From the NCBI RefSeq assembly GCF_900299525.1, contig NZ_OMKA01000029.1:360986-424985 (forward strand): DNA of 64,000 nucleotides. The letters run 5' to 3'. Positions 28,198 through 36,964 of this stretch are shown here, one piece after another. The DNA comes from Aquimarina sp. Aq78. GTDB taxonomy: Bacteria > Bacteroidota > Bacteroidia > Flavobacteriales > Flavobacteriaceae. A program made the translations under genes and the position numbers. The notes below the pieces were generated by a model. It saw only the letters and a program-made list of their open reading frames with translations. It searched no databases and was not told the DNA's origin. The first letter of the stretch is position 1; every line of letters starts with the position of its first letter.

Positions 28198-29394
28198 CTA
28201 GTTACAGTTTTGATTTGCGATATCTTTCATCAATGGTAATTCTGTTTTATTAAATCTTCCTATAGCCTCTTTGATATTCTCTTTGGTTACACAAAGTGAA
28301 AAACGTATATATCCTTTTCCATTACTTCCAAAAATATCACCTGGAGCGATGAAGATATCATTCTCATATAAGATTGTGTCTATATATTCTATAGCATCCA
28401 CTCCTTTTGGTAACTTAGCCCAAACAAACATCCCTTTTGCAGTTTTATCATAACTACACCCCAAAAGATCTACCAATTCCCATATCAAGGCTCTTCTTTC
28501 TTTATAGATTGCATTCATTTTATCATACCAACCATTAGAAATGCGTAATGCCGCGATAGCTCCTCTTTGGATTCCCTGAAACATCCCGCTATCCATATTG
28601 CTTTTTACTTTTAAGATTGCTTCAATTTTATCAGAGCTACCACTAACCATTCCTACACGCCATCCTGCCATATTAAAAGTTTTGCTTAAAGAGTTTAACT
28701 CCAATGCTACTTCTTTTGCTCCTTCTATTGATAAAATACTTGTTGGACTATCGTTTAAGATAAAACTGTATGGATTATCTTTCACCAATAGAATGCTATG
28801 TTTTTTAGCAAAATCAATCATTTTTTTAAATAGCTCTACATCTCCCGAGGCTCCTGTTGGCATATTCGGATAGTTAATCCACATAATTTTCACTTTACTT
28901 AAGTCTTTTTTTGAAAGGCTATGAAAATCTGGCTCCCATCCATTATCTTCAATTAAATCATAGAAAATTGGTTTTGCGCCTACCAAATTAGTTACTGCGC
29001 TATATGTTGGATATCCAGGGTTAGGAACCAACACTTCATCTCCTTTATTAAGATACGCCAGAGAAATATGCATGATTCCTTCTTTGGACCCCATTAAGGG
29101 TAAGATTTCGTTTTTAGGGTTTAGGGAAACTTGATATTTTGCGCTATAAAAATCTGCAATAGCTTCTCGTAATTCTGGCAACCCTTGATAGCTTTGATAT
29201 TTATGAGCCCCATCTACAAGTACCGCTTCTTGGATAGCTCGCACTACTTCTTTTGGCGGATCCAGGTCGGGACTCCCAATAGCCATATTTAAAACTGGTT
29301 TTCCTGAAGCAACAAGCTCTCTAACCTCTCTCAATTTTTTAGAGAAATAATACTCCTCTACCGTTTCTAATCTTTTTGCTGTTTGAATGCTCAT
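28198..29394 (-). CDS. Class I/II PLP aminotransferase, likely aromatic
   Basis: 398-residue fold-type I aminotransferase. PLP lysine lies in ELNSLSKTFNMAGWRVG, with NPGYPTYSAV, NYPNMPTGA and the arginine motif YIRFSLC. Placement between pheA and tyrA indicates that it transaminates phenylpyruvate or hydroxyphenylpyruvate (or prephenate); LL-diaminopimelate aminotransferase-like members share the pattern, so substrate is inferred from context. Its start overlaps the pheA stop by 4 bases. Confidence 0.9.
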   Translation of the reverse strand: MSIQTAKRLETVEEYYFSKKLREVRELVASGKPVLNMAIGSPDLDPPKEVVRAIQEAVLVDGAHKYQSYQGLPELREAIADFYSAKYQVSLNPKNEILPLMGSKEGIMHISLAYLNKGDEVLVPNPGYPTYSAVTNLVGAKPIFYDLIEDNGWEPDFHSLSKKDLSKVKIMWINYPNMPTGASGDVELFKKMIDFAKKHSILLVKDNPYSFILNDSPTSILSIEGAKEVALELNSLSKTFNMAGWRVGMVSGSSDKIEAILKVKSNMDSGMFQGIQRGAIAALRISNGWYDKMNAIYKERRALIWELVDLLGCSYDKTAKGMFVWAKLPKGVDAIEYIDTILYENDIFIAPGDIFGSNGKGYIRFSLCVTKENIKEAIGRFNKTELPLMKDIANQNCN

Positions 29395-30221
29395 CCATTT
29401 TGGTTTTTATATTCACCCAATACTTTTAGTTCTAATGCCATAATTTTTAAGATCGACATTGCTTTAGCATAATCATCATAATCCATAAAAGTTACATCGA
29501 CAAAAAAGGAATATTTCCAAGGCATACTAATAATAGGTAATGATTGGATTTTAGTTAAATTCAATCCACAATCACTCATTACATTAAGCACTGTAGCTAA
29601 ACTTCCTTTTTTATGATCTGTTAGAAATTTTAAAGATGCTTTATTGATATCTTTCTTTTCTGAGTTAGATTCTTCTTCTGTATTTAAAATAAAAAACCGG
29701 GTACTATTTGATTTTATAGTTTGAATCTCTTTAGCTAAAATATTTAGTTGATAAATATTTGCAGCGGTTTCTCCTGCTACAGCGGCAACTCCTTCTAATT
29801 GTTGTTTATGAATTCTTCTTGCTACATCGGCTGTATCTGCATCCTCAATCAATTTTATATGTGGTTGTCCTCTAAAAAATTCTTTACATTGTAGCAAAGC
29901 CATTGGATGAGAATATACTTCTTTGACATCTGAAATTTCTTGCCCATCTAAAGCCATTAAACAGTGATGAATTGGTAAAAAATATTCTCCCCTAATCGTA
30001 AGGTCATGCTCGTCTATATAAGCATAGTTAGGAATAATAGAGCCTGCAATAGAGTTTTCTATCGCCATTACAGCATCTGTACTCTTATTATGTTCTAAAC
30101 TATGGACCAATTCCTGAAAAGACATACATTCATTTACGTCTATATCTTCTCCGAAATATGCCTGAGCAACGCCGTGATGATATGAACCTTTTATTCCTTG
30201 TATAGCAACCTTTTGTTTCAT
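29391..30221 (-). CDS. pheA: Prephenate dehydratase
   Basis: 276-residue monofunctional PheA giving phenylpyruvate. The catalytic domain covers about 1-180 (QGIKGSYHHGVAQAYF, VMAIENSIAGSI) with the key Thr-Arg-Phe motif in SNSTRFFIL. A C-terminal ACT domain about 195-270 (SLATVLNVMSDCGLNLTKIQS) should bind Phe for feedback control. It is the first structural gene of the aromatic operon and lies just 16 bases after a leader terminator, so it should also be controlled by attenuation. Confidence 0.94.
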   Translation of the reverse strand: MKQKVAIQGIKGSYHHGVAQAYFGEDIDVNECMSFQELVHSLEHNKSTDAVMAIENSIAGSIIPNYAYIDEHDLTIRGEYFLPIHHCLMALDGQEISDVKEVYSHPMALLQCKEFFRGQPHIKLIEDADTADVARRIHKQQLEGVAAVAGETAANIYQLNILAKEIQTIKSNSTRFFILNTEEESNSEKKDINKASLKFLTDHKKGSLATVLNVMSDCGLNLTKIQSLPIISMPWKYSFFVDVTFMDYDDYAKAMSILKIMALELKVLGEYKNQNG

Positions 30222-30237
30222 CTTTTAATTTTATTGC

Positions 30238-30269
30238 AAAAAAAAATCCCGATTTTTCATCGGGATTTT
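30238..30269 (-). terminator. Attenuator terminator directly upstream of pheA
   Basis: Perfect 11-base stem (aaaatcccgat / atcgggatttt) with a five-base loop, followed on the minus strand by a T-run (nine T in total including the stem end). It ends only 16 bases before the pheA ATG and lies inside the transcribed leader rather than after a gene: the next gene upstream, kbl, stops about 300 bases away. Its 5' arm contains ATCCCGAT, complementary to ATCGGGAT in the leader ORF. Confidence 0.88.
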
Positions 30270-30294
30270 AGTTTTATAAATTTTGCTGATTTAT

Positions 30295-30372
30295 TTACAT
30301 AACGATCCCGATCTTGCTTTTAAAATAAAAGAAGAAAAAATAGAATCCGTTCCAAGTAAATAAATTGCTCAT
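30295..30372 (-). CDS. Phe/Tyr-rich leader peptide of the pheA operon
   Basis: A 25-codon reading frame, MSNLFTWNGFYFFFFYFK followed by SKIGIVM and TAA. Residues 10-17 are eight aromatic codons in a row (six Phe, two Tyr), with another Phe at 5 and Trp at 7. The segment encoding KIGIV contains ATCGGGAT, which can pair with the 5' arm of the terminator (spacer 38 bases). A ribosome stalled on the Phe/Tyr run would leave this antiterminator free; one reaching the stop would cover it. Too short for ordinary gene callers. Confidence 0.85.
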   Translation of the reverse strand: MSNLFTWNGFYFFFFYFKSKIGIVM

Positions 30373-30393
30373 TATTGTATCATTATTACGTTG

Positions 30394-30423
30394 CTAAATT
30401 AGCTAAAACTATTACGATTCAAA
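30394..30423 (-). promoter_or_regulatory. Possible promoter of the pheA leader transcript
   Basis: The minus strand reads TTTG, 18 bases, TAATTTAG, one mismatch from TAnnTTTG. It would start transcription roughly 15 bases before the leader-peptide ATG. The rest of the gap up to kbl (30424-30565) shows nothing further. Confidence 0.4.
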
Positions 30424-30565
30424 ATAATTTTTGATTTTTTTCATAATCACCAGAGTATTATCATCAAATCCTGATGTTTTAATGGATATTACTGAAATAT
30501 TTTAAATAAAACTCTACGTATTCTATGAATCCTCTACTTTTTAAACTACTAACAAACGTTTGTAT

Positions 30566-31753
30566 TTATATCACATTCAGTTCTTTACCCACTTTAGTGA
30601 AAGCTTTTACTGCTTTTTCTAAGTGATTACGATCATGAGCAGCTGATAATTGCACTCTAATTCTTGCTTTCCCTTTAGGTACAACCGGATAGAAAAATCC
30701 TATAACATAAATTCCTTCTTCAAGTAATTTAGCTGCAAATTCTTGTGCAAGTTTTGCTTCGTACAACATTACTGGGACTATAGGGTGATCTCCCGGAATA
30801 ATATCAAATCCTGCTGCAGTCATTTCTGATCTGAAATATTTTGTATTTTCTTCTAGTTTATCTCGTAGTACTGTAGAAGAACTTAACAGATCTAATACTT
30901 TAATCGACGCCCCAACAATTGATGGTGCTACTGTATTAGAGAACAAATAGGGTCTGGATCGTTGTCTTAACATTTCTACAATTTCTTTTCTGGCAGCAGT
31001 AAATCCACCTGAAGCACCACCCAAAGCTTTACCGTAGGTTCCTGTAATAATATCTATACGTCCCATTACATCACGATACTCATGTGTCCCACGACCTGTT
31101 TTTCCTAAAAAACCAGTTGAATGACATTCGTCTATCATAACCATAGCTTCATATTGATCAGCCAGATCACAGATTTTATCTAATTGGGCAATTGTACCAT
31201 CCATAGAAAAAGAACCATCTGTCACAATAAGTACACGTCTGCATCCTTCTGCCGATTTTAATTGCTTTTCTAGATCTACCATATTATTATGCTCGTACCT
31301 AAAACGTTTTGCTTTACATAGTCTAACTCCATCTATAATAGAAGCATGGTTTAGTGCATCAGAGATGATAGCATCTTCTGGGCCAAGAATAGGTTCAAAC
31401 ACTCCTCCATTAGCATCAAAAGCAGCAGCATATAAAATACAGTCTTCCATTCCCAAAAATTCAGCAGTTTTATGCTCTAATTCTTTATGAATATCTTGAG
31501 TTCCACAAATAAATCTCACAGATGACAATCCATACCCGTGAGAATCTATGGCTTTTTTACCTGCATCAATTACATCAGGATGTGATGAAAGACCTAAATA
31601 ATTATTTGCACAAAAATTTAGCACATCTTTAGTATTTGTCGTGTCAATACTGGCTCCTTGTGGGGTGGTAATTATTCTTTCGGATTTATATAATCCTGCC
31701 GATATAATCTCATCCAGCTCTTTTTGTAAGTCGTCTTTTATATTTGAAAACAT
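30566..31753 (-). CDS. kbl: Glycine C-acetyltransferase (2-amino-3-ketobutyrate CoA ligase)
   Basis: 395-residue alpha-oxoamine synthase that cleaves 2-amino-3-ketobutyrate with CoA to glycine and acetyl-CoA. The PLP lysine motif is TGTYGKALGGASGGF; CANNYLGLSSHPDV and DECHSTGFLG are typical. It pairs with the threonine dehydrogenase gene upstream (57-base gap), so together they convert threonine to glycine. Full length. Confidence 0.95.
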   Translation of the reverse strand: MFSNIKDDLQKELDEIISAGLYKSERIITTPQGASIDTTNTKDVLNFCANNYLGLSSHPDVIDAGKKAIDSHGYGLSSVRFICGTQDIHKELEHKTAEFLGMEDCILYAAAFDANGGVFEPILGPEDAIISDALNHASIIDGVRLCKAKRFRYEHNNMVDLEKQLKSAEGCRRVLIVTDGSFSMDGTIAQLDKICDLADQYEAMVMIDECHSTGFLGKTGRGTHEYRDVMGRIDIITGTYGKALGGASGGFTAARKEIVEMLRQRSRPYLFSNTVAPSIVGASIKVLDLLSSSTVLRDKLEENTKYFRSEMTAAGFDIIPGDHPIVPVMLYEAKLAQEFAAKLLEEGIYVIGFFYPVVPKGKARIRVQLSAAHDRNHLEKAVKAFTKVGKELNVI

Positions 31754-31810
31754 GTTACTTGGTATTTATTCTTTATTGTTATATTTCATTTCATGAAAAG
31801 ATACATCGCA

Positions 31811-32785
31811 TCAAAGCACTATCGTTTTCTGATTTTTTGATCCTGTTTTATATTTTTCTTTTAGCTTTTGAATCATTGTACTTGTGATTGATTTAAGGTC
31901 AAATTCTGGTTTCCATCCCCAATCTTTAATCGCAGCAGAATCGTTTATAGATTTAGGCCAACGTGCAGCAATTTCCTGTCTAAAATCAGGATCATATTTG
32001 ATTTTAAAATTAGGATATAATTTACGAATTTCTGCCACTACTTCTGCAGGAGAAAAGCTAATTCCTGCAATATTATACGAAGTCCTCATATTGATATCTT
32101 CTTTAGGCGCATCCATTAATTCTAAAGTTGCCCGTATGGCATCTTCCATAAAGATCATGGGCAAGGTAGCATCTTCTTTCAAAAAACAACTAAATTCTTC
32201 TCCTAAAACTGCTTTGTGATAGATATCTACTGCATAATCTGTAGTACCTCCTCCTGGTAATGATTGGTATCCAATTACACCAGGGTAACGAATTGATCTA
32301 ACATCAAGCCCATATCTTAAAAAATAATATTGTGCCCAATTTTCTCCTGCTGCTTTACTGATCCCATATACAGTAGCGGGATCCAAATAAGCATCGTTTG
32401 GCGTATTCTCTATGGGTGCTCCTTCACCAAAAACAGCTATAGAGCTCGGAAAAAACACTCTATCAATATTATGTTGTCTAGAAACTTCGAGTACATTAAA
32501 TAAAGTTTTCATGTTAATATCCCAAGTTCTTAAGGGTGTTTCTTCTCCTTTGGCAGAAAGAATTGCTGCAAGATGGTATATTTGAGTAACTTTATATTGA
32601 ACAACTACCTCTTCTATTCTATTTATATCTGTTGCATCAATTATTTCAAAAGAGCCTTCATATCCTTCTCTAGATCTTAAATCAGAAGCAATTACATTAG
32701 AGCTTCCAAATTTTTGTTTAAGAGATTCTGTTAATACAGATCCTAATTGACCATTCGCTCCTATTACCAAAATAATCGTTTCCAT
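31811..32785 (-). CDS. tdh: L-threonine 3-dehydrogenase, short-chain (epimerase-like) type
   Basis: About 324-residue extended SDR enzyme with the N-terminal GANGQLGSVL nucleotide motif and catalytic YGISK (Tyr and Lys). Related flavobacterial enzymes of this type oxidise threonine to 2-amino-3-ketobutyrate rather than epimerising sugars. The neighbouring kbl makes that assignment strong. I choose the ATG at 32785; the frame extends five codons further to a GTG. It diverges from an Lrp-type regulator. Confidence 0.88.
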   Translation of the reverse strand: METIILVIGANGQLGSVLTESLKQKFGSSNVIASDLRSREGYEGSFEIIDATDINRIEEVVVQYKVTQIYHLAAILSAKGEETPLRTWDINMKTLFNVLEVSRQHNIDRVFFPSSIAVFGEGAPIENTPNDAYLDPATVYGISKAAGENWAQYYFLRYGLDVRSIRYPGVIGYQSLPGGGTTDYAVDIYHKAVLGEEFSCFLKEDATLPMIFMEDAIRATLELMDAPKEDINMRTSYNIAGISFSPAEVVAEIRKLYPNFKIKYDPDFRQEIAARWPKSINDSAAIKDWGWKPEFDLKSITSTMIQKLKEKYKTGSKNQKTIVL

Positions 32786-32946
32786 ATGTTCTATTTTCAC
32801 TTTAAAATTTAAGCACTTAACAGTGTTATTTACTTCGCAAAATACAAAATGTAACTTTTCCTGCCATGATTACTAAATAATTAAGCAATAATTACTAATA
32901 ACCATAATAATTTCAGCTATATTTACTTCAACATAAGCTTAAATTC

Positions 32947-32954
32947 TATTTTTG
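32947..32954 (+). promoter_or_regulatory. Putative promoter element of the Lrp-type gene
   Basis: TATTTTTG matches TAnnTTTG, 23 bases before the regulator ATG at 32978. The 190-base divergent region between tdh and this gene is the expected place for the regulator's own operators. Confidence 0.5.
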
Positions 32955-32977
32955 AAGTAACTTTTTTTTGAATTAAA

Positions 32978-33439
32978 ATGGAACAATTAGACCATACTGA
33001 CATTACTATACTTAGAATCCTACAGGAAGATTCTAAAAAAACAGCAAAAGAAATTGCCAAAATCCTTAACATTACTGCTTCTCCCGTATATGAGCGAATA
33101 CGGCGACTAGAAAAACAAGGATTCATCAAAAAGTATGTTGCCATCTTAGACAAGAAATTAATTGATCGCGCTATCACCACAATTTGTCAGGTTTCTATGC
33201 GCTATCACAATGAAGCTTTTATAGAAAAATTCGAAAAGCAAATTCAGAATCTGCAAGAAGTACAAGAATGTTATCATATGGCAGGGCAGGTAGATTTTGT
33301 TTTGAAAATTCACACCAAAAGTTTGGAAGAATATCATGATTTTGTAAAAACAAAGCTTTCAAAAATCGAAAATATTGGTGTCCTAAATAGCACTTTTGTT
33401 CTTAAGGAAATTAAGCACACATCAGAGTTTTATATTTGA
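32978..33439 (+). CDS. Lrp/AsnC family transcriptional regulator
   Basis: 153 residues: an N-terminal winged-helix HTH about 1-60 (ILRILQEDSKKTAKEIAKIL, then ASPVYERIRRLEKQG) and a C-terminal RAM/ligand-binding domain about 70-145 (VQECYHMAGQVDFVLKI). Family members form octamers and respond to amino acids. Divergence from tdh-kbl suggests it controls threonine/glycine catabolism, probably in response to an amino acid. Its 3' end overlaps the convergent GH1 gene by 18 bases. Confidence 0.93.
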   Translation: MEQLDHTDITILRILQEDSKKTAKEIAKILNITASPVYERIRRLEKQGFIKKYVAILDKKLIDRAITTICQVSMRYHNEAFIEKFEKQIQNLQEVQECYHMAGQVDFVLKIHTKSLEEYHDFVKTKLSKIENIGVLNSTFVLKEIKHTSEFYI

Positions 33440-34735
33440 TAAATATTTTTTTAACCAGAGTGCAGATGTTTTCATTCGGCGTTGCATAGTTTTTCTATCT
33501 AAACTTATTATCCCAAACTTAGGAATATATCCTTCTGCCCATTCAAAATTATCTACCAATGTCCAAAGTAAAATTCCTTTGAGATTTATGTTTTTATCCA
33601 ACACAGCTTTCATCCCTTTAATCACTCTTTGGTAATACTCGATTCTTATCTGCTCATCTTCATTTTTAGATAGTGCCATTCCACATTCAGAAAGCCAAAG
33701 TGTTTTTTTAGGGTTATATTGAGCAAACCTTTCCAAAAAATACTGCACTCCTTCTGGATATGTTTCCCACCCCATCACCGAAGTTTTTACATTTCTTTTT
33801 TTAGGTTTCATCTGGATTGCTCTAAGATATGGAACATACCAAGCTGCTTTAACCACTTCTCTTGCATAGGTTTGAATTCCCCAAAAATCAAAATCAGTTT
33901 TTAATGCTTCCATATCTCCTTTTTTATAATATCTAGACATACGTTTTAGAACCGGAAAATCATCGTCTGGATATCCTAATCCCAAATGAGGCTCTATAAA
34001 CAGGCGATTCATCAATGTATCAATCCTAATAACTGCCTTATGATCAGCAGTTTTATTTCTATAGGGCTCTATTTTAGTACAACTTATTGCAGTACCCACC
34101 TGAAGTTCTCTTTTTTCCTTCAAAATTTTAAATCCTTCGGCTTGTGCCAATAAAAGATGATGTGTACTCGAAATAAAATTGCCAATCCCTTTCTTACCAG
34201 GAGCATGTACACCAAGAAAATAGCCTCCTCCTATACATACTATTCCTTCGTTAATCAATACCCAATATTTTACCCGATCTGCAAAGTGGTTTCTTAGTAC
34301 AGTTATATATGCTGCATACCAGCCAATACTATCTCGGTTTGTCCACCCCCCTTTATCTTGTAATTTTTGTGGCAAATCCCAATGATATGTTGTAATCCAA
34401 GGTTCTATACCTACTTTTAAACAGTAATTAATTACCTTATCATAAAATTCAATTCCTTTTGGATTCACTACTCCTGTACCTTCTGGGAATATTCTTGACC
34501 AGGAAATAGAAAAACGAAATATCTGTAACCCAATATCAACTGCTAGATCAATATCTTCTTCAAATCTATGATAGAAATCTGTTGCCATTCTGGCATTAGA
34601 ACGGTCTTTGACTCTATACGATTTTTGAGTAAATGTATCCCAAATAGAAAGACCTTTTCCATCTTTATTATAAGCTCCTTCGGTTTGATGAGCGGCAATT
34701 GTAACCCCCCATTTAAGGTTCTTAATTTTGTTCAT
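33422..34735 (-). CDS. GH1 family glycosidase with divergent active-site motifs
   Basis: 437 residues with the GH1 TIM-barrel pattern (WGVTIAAHQTEGAYNKDGKG at the start, FRFSISWSRIFPEGTG, TTYHWDLPQKLQDKGGW). The acid/base Glu163 lies in LINEG instead of the usual TxNEP, and the nucleophile Glu350 in WLSECG instead of TENG. Both glutamates remain, so activity is possible but specificity is uncertain. No signal peptide, so cytoplasmic. Single gene. Confidence 0.9.
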   Translation of the reverse strand: MNKIKNLKWGVTIAAHQTEGAYNKDGKGLSIWDTFTQKSYRVKDRSNARMATDFYHRFEEDIDLAVDIGLQIFRFSISWSRIFPEGTGVVNPKGIEFYDKVINYCLKVGIEPWITTYHWDLPQKLQDKGGWTNRDSIGWYAAYITVLRNHFADRVKYWVLINEGIVCIGGGYFLGVHAPGKKGIGNFISSTHHLLLAQAEGFKILKEKRELQVGTAISCTKIEPYRNKTADHKAVIRIDTLMNRLFIEPHLGLGYPDDDFPVLKRMSRYYKKGDMEALKTDFDFWGIQTYAREVVKAAWYVPYLRAIQMKPKKRNVKTSVMGWETYPEGVQYFLERFAQYNPKKTLWLSECGMALSKNEDEQIRIEYYQRVIKGMKAVLDKNINLKGILLWTLVDNFEWAEGYIPKFGIISLDRKTMQRRMKTSALWLKKYLSNIKL

Positions 34736-34773
34736 TACGTCTTAAAATTCTAAAAAAGAAAAACATAACACAT

Positions 34774-34792
34774 CAATGTTTAAACAATGTTT
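34774..34792. repeat. Direct repeat CAATGTTT-AAA-CAATGTTT upstream of the GH1 gene
   Basis: Two identical octamers 11 bases apart, one helical turn, lie 39 bases before the GH1 start. They could be an operator for a repressor or activator. The rest of the 400-base gap to the desaturase contains the promoter described separately and otherwise only A/T-rich sequence. Confidence 0.4.
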
Positions 34793-34987
34793 TTTTAAGA
34801 AAAAGAGAGAGTATAAAAAAGATAACTTGCTGACTTAGACAAACCAGTTTATGAAGGAAATTATGGACTATTTGTTTTAAATTGATTAGTGACATATTAA
34901 AAATCTTATCCTATATAAAGATACCACATCCTTTACCTTCTCATTTTACCCCAACATTATCTTAATGTTACTATCATTTTTTTTAAG

Positions 34988-35023
34988 TTTCTCATACAAT
35001 GCATATTGAATTATGTACTTTTG
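34988..35023 (+). promoter_or_regulatory. Promoter/operator copy 1, upstream of the desaturase
   Basis: A 36-base element that starts TTTCTCATACAAT and ends with the promoter octamer TACTTTTG (35016-35023). It is almost the same as the element before gldA (36965-37001); they differ by one inserted base and two substitutions. The sequence is partly palindromic around CATA/TATG. The predicted leader to the desaturase ATG is about 105 bases. Confidence 0.65.
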
Positions 35024-35135
35024 AACATCAACTTTTAATGATGAGAAAGCAATTGAAACTATATTTCTATTAAACAAACCATAGAAGAATTATAGAAATA
35101 AAGGCTATCTATACTATAATCTAATCAAAAAACGA

Positions 35136-35939
35136 ATGGAGCAGGAGATAATTCTGCCAAGTATCAAAGTATTAGGCAAGGACTTATTATATTTAACCAA
35201 GGCGCAAAAAATCTGGACTATTGCGAAACCATTTTTGTGTTGTTTTGGATATTTTTATTTTGCAATTAATGAATTATGGATCTTGGCAATACTATCTGTT
35301 GTTATATTAATGTTTGTTACTTATGTTTCGACTTCTCATGACCTTGTACATGGAACTTTAAAACTATCTCCTGGTATAAATAGGTTTTTCTTATCAATTA
35401 TTGAAATGCTAACATTAAGAAGCGGTCATGCTTTTAAAGTATCTCATATTAACCACCATCGCAATTTTCCTAAAGAAAGCGACATTGAAGGTGCGTCTAT
35501 ACACATGAAACCGTACGAATTAATTCTAGAAAGCTCTATTTATGTATACAAGCTTTTTTTCTGGGCTCGCAAACACTCAAAGACTAAGGATAAAATTTGG
35601 ATCAATGTTGAAGGATCCTTATTTCTAATATATATAGTAATAGCAATACTACTATATCAACATTACCCATTTTTATTATACTATTTTTTATTAGTTCAAA
35701 TAGGAAGTTGGTTTTACCCATTGTTTACAGTATATATTCCCCATAAAGTAAATTATACACATCCAATATTTCAAACAAAACTATTTAGAGGTCCAATCAT
35801 AAGCTTCTTCTTTGCCCATCATAATTATCATTTAGAACATCACTTGTACCCCATGGTTCCTCATCAAAATTGGAGAAAACTTGGAAAAAGATTACTACCA
35901 CACCTTAAAAATTACGATCTCGAAACTATCAAATTATAA
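35136..35939 (+). CDS. Membrane fatty-acid desaturase family protein
   Basis: 267 residues, four or so transmembrane segments, and the three histidine boxes of the di-iron desaturase/hydroxylase superfamily: HDLVH near 67-71, HINHH near 104-108, and HNYHLEHH near 228-235. Likely desaturates or hydroxylates acyl chains, or possibly a carotenoid, in the inner membrane. The HLEHHLYP form favours the fatty-acid group. It is followed after 11 bases by a duplicated membrane protein gene, so the two may act together. Confidence 0.85.
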   Translation: MEQEIILPSIKVLGKDLLYLTKAQKIWTIAKPFLCCFGYFYFAINELWILAILSVVILMFVTYVSTSHDLVHGTLKLSPGINRFFLSIIEMLTLRSGHAFKVSHINHHRNFPKESDIEGASIHMKPYELILESSIYVYKLFFWARKHSKTKDKIWINVEGSLFLIYIVIAILLYQHYPFLLYYFLLVQIGSWFYPLFTVYIPHKVNYTHPIFQTKLFRGPIISFFFAHHNYHLEHHLYPMVPHQNWRKLGKRLLPHLKNYDLETIKL

Positions 35940-35950
35940 AATAAAAATTA

Positions 35951-36883
35951 ATGAAATTATATCGCCTATTTATTAAAAATGGAATTCTTCCTTTTGTTGT
36001 TTTGGGCATTATATTATTATTTGTTGGTGTGTTTTTAATAGGCCAATCGATTTCTGGAAGCTTTTTACCACATGATATTGATATTATAGGAATGACAGCA
36101 AAACAGCTTTCTAATTATAAAAATGGAAAAATTGTGAAGTTCATGTTTCATGATCGTGTTTCTTATGGAGGTGCTTTAATTACAGTTGGCATCCTATATC
36201 TTTGGTTAGCATTAGTTCCATTACAAAAAAAAGAACCTTGGGCATGGTGGGTTCTTTTTATTTCGGGTATCTATGGTTTTGCAAGTTTTTTCTCTTATTT
36301 GGGATATAATTATTTTGACTCATGGCATGCACTAGGAACAATAGCAATAACCCCATTATTTATATTAGGATTATATCATTCTTACCAGAAAGAGCGAAAA
36401 TATCAATTTAATTCTCTTTTAAAAAAACAGGAAAGATTTCATCTAAATTCAAAACTAGGTAGAGGAAACTGTTTAATGCTACTTAGTGCTTTATCGCTTT
36501 TTCTGGGAGGTATAATTATAATGATAGTAGGCATGACTTCTGTTTTTGTTCCTCAAGATCTTGCCTTTATGGATATCAAAGTATGTGGGCTTAAGGACAT
36601 AAACCCTAATCTTATTCCTGTAATAGCGCATGATAGAGCTTCATTTGGAGGTAGTTTGGCTACTATCGGTATTATGTTATATTTTATAATTTGGTATGCT
36701 AACCCTTCGAAAATCTTATGGGAAACATTGGCAATTGCAATAACAATAGGATATTCTTCTGCTATTTTAGTTCATTTTGCTATCGGGTATTTAAATTTCT
36801 CACATCTATTTCCTGCATTTTTAGGGGTATTCATTTTTATTACCGGGCTCTTCTGGATAGAAAATGATTGGTCAAAAAAATAA
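35951..36883 (+). CDS. Internally duplicated multi-pass membrane protein
   Basis: 310 residues with about eight transmembrane helices, not assigned to a family. Two halves repeat: an extracytoplasmic-looking loop beginning F(L/V)P(H/Q)D, about 30 residues, then HDR(V/A)S(Y/F)GG, followed by TVGI or TIGI and three helices (HDRVSYGG in the first half and HDRASFGG in the second). The conserved His-Asp-Arg could be functional. Cotranscription with the desaturase suggests a membrane-lipid role; this is inference. Confidence 0.75.
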   Translation: MKLYRLFIKNGILPFVVLGIILLFVGVFLIGQSISGSFLPHDIDIIGMTAKQLSNYKNGKIVKFMFHDRVSYGGALITVGILYLWLALVPLQKKEPWAWWVLFISGIYGFASFFSYLGYNYFDSWHALGTIAITPLFILGLYHSYQKERKYQFNSLLKKQERFHLNSKLGRGNCLMLLSALSLFLGGIIIMIVGMTSVFVPQDLAFMDIKVCGLKDINPNLIPVIAHDRASFGGSLATIGIMLYFIIWYANPSKILWETLAIAITIGYSSAILVHFAIGYLNFSHLFPAFLGVFIFITGLFWIENDWSKK

Positions 36884-36964
36884 TGAATACTCTTTTTACT
36901 CGCATTAATTAACTTAGTGTGAATACTGAATAAAGAAAATTTACGTTAAATTATTTTTTCTAAA

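Noticed and set aside
33396..33635. Plus-strand frame overlapping the end of the Lrp-type gene
   Set aside because: Antisense to the GH1 gene and shares no gene features.
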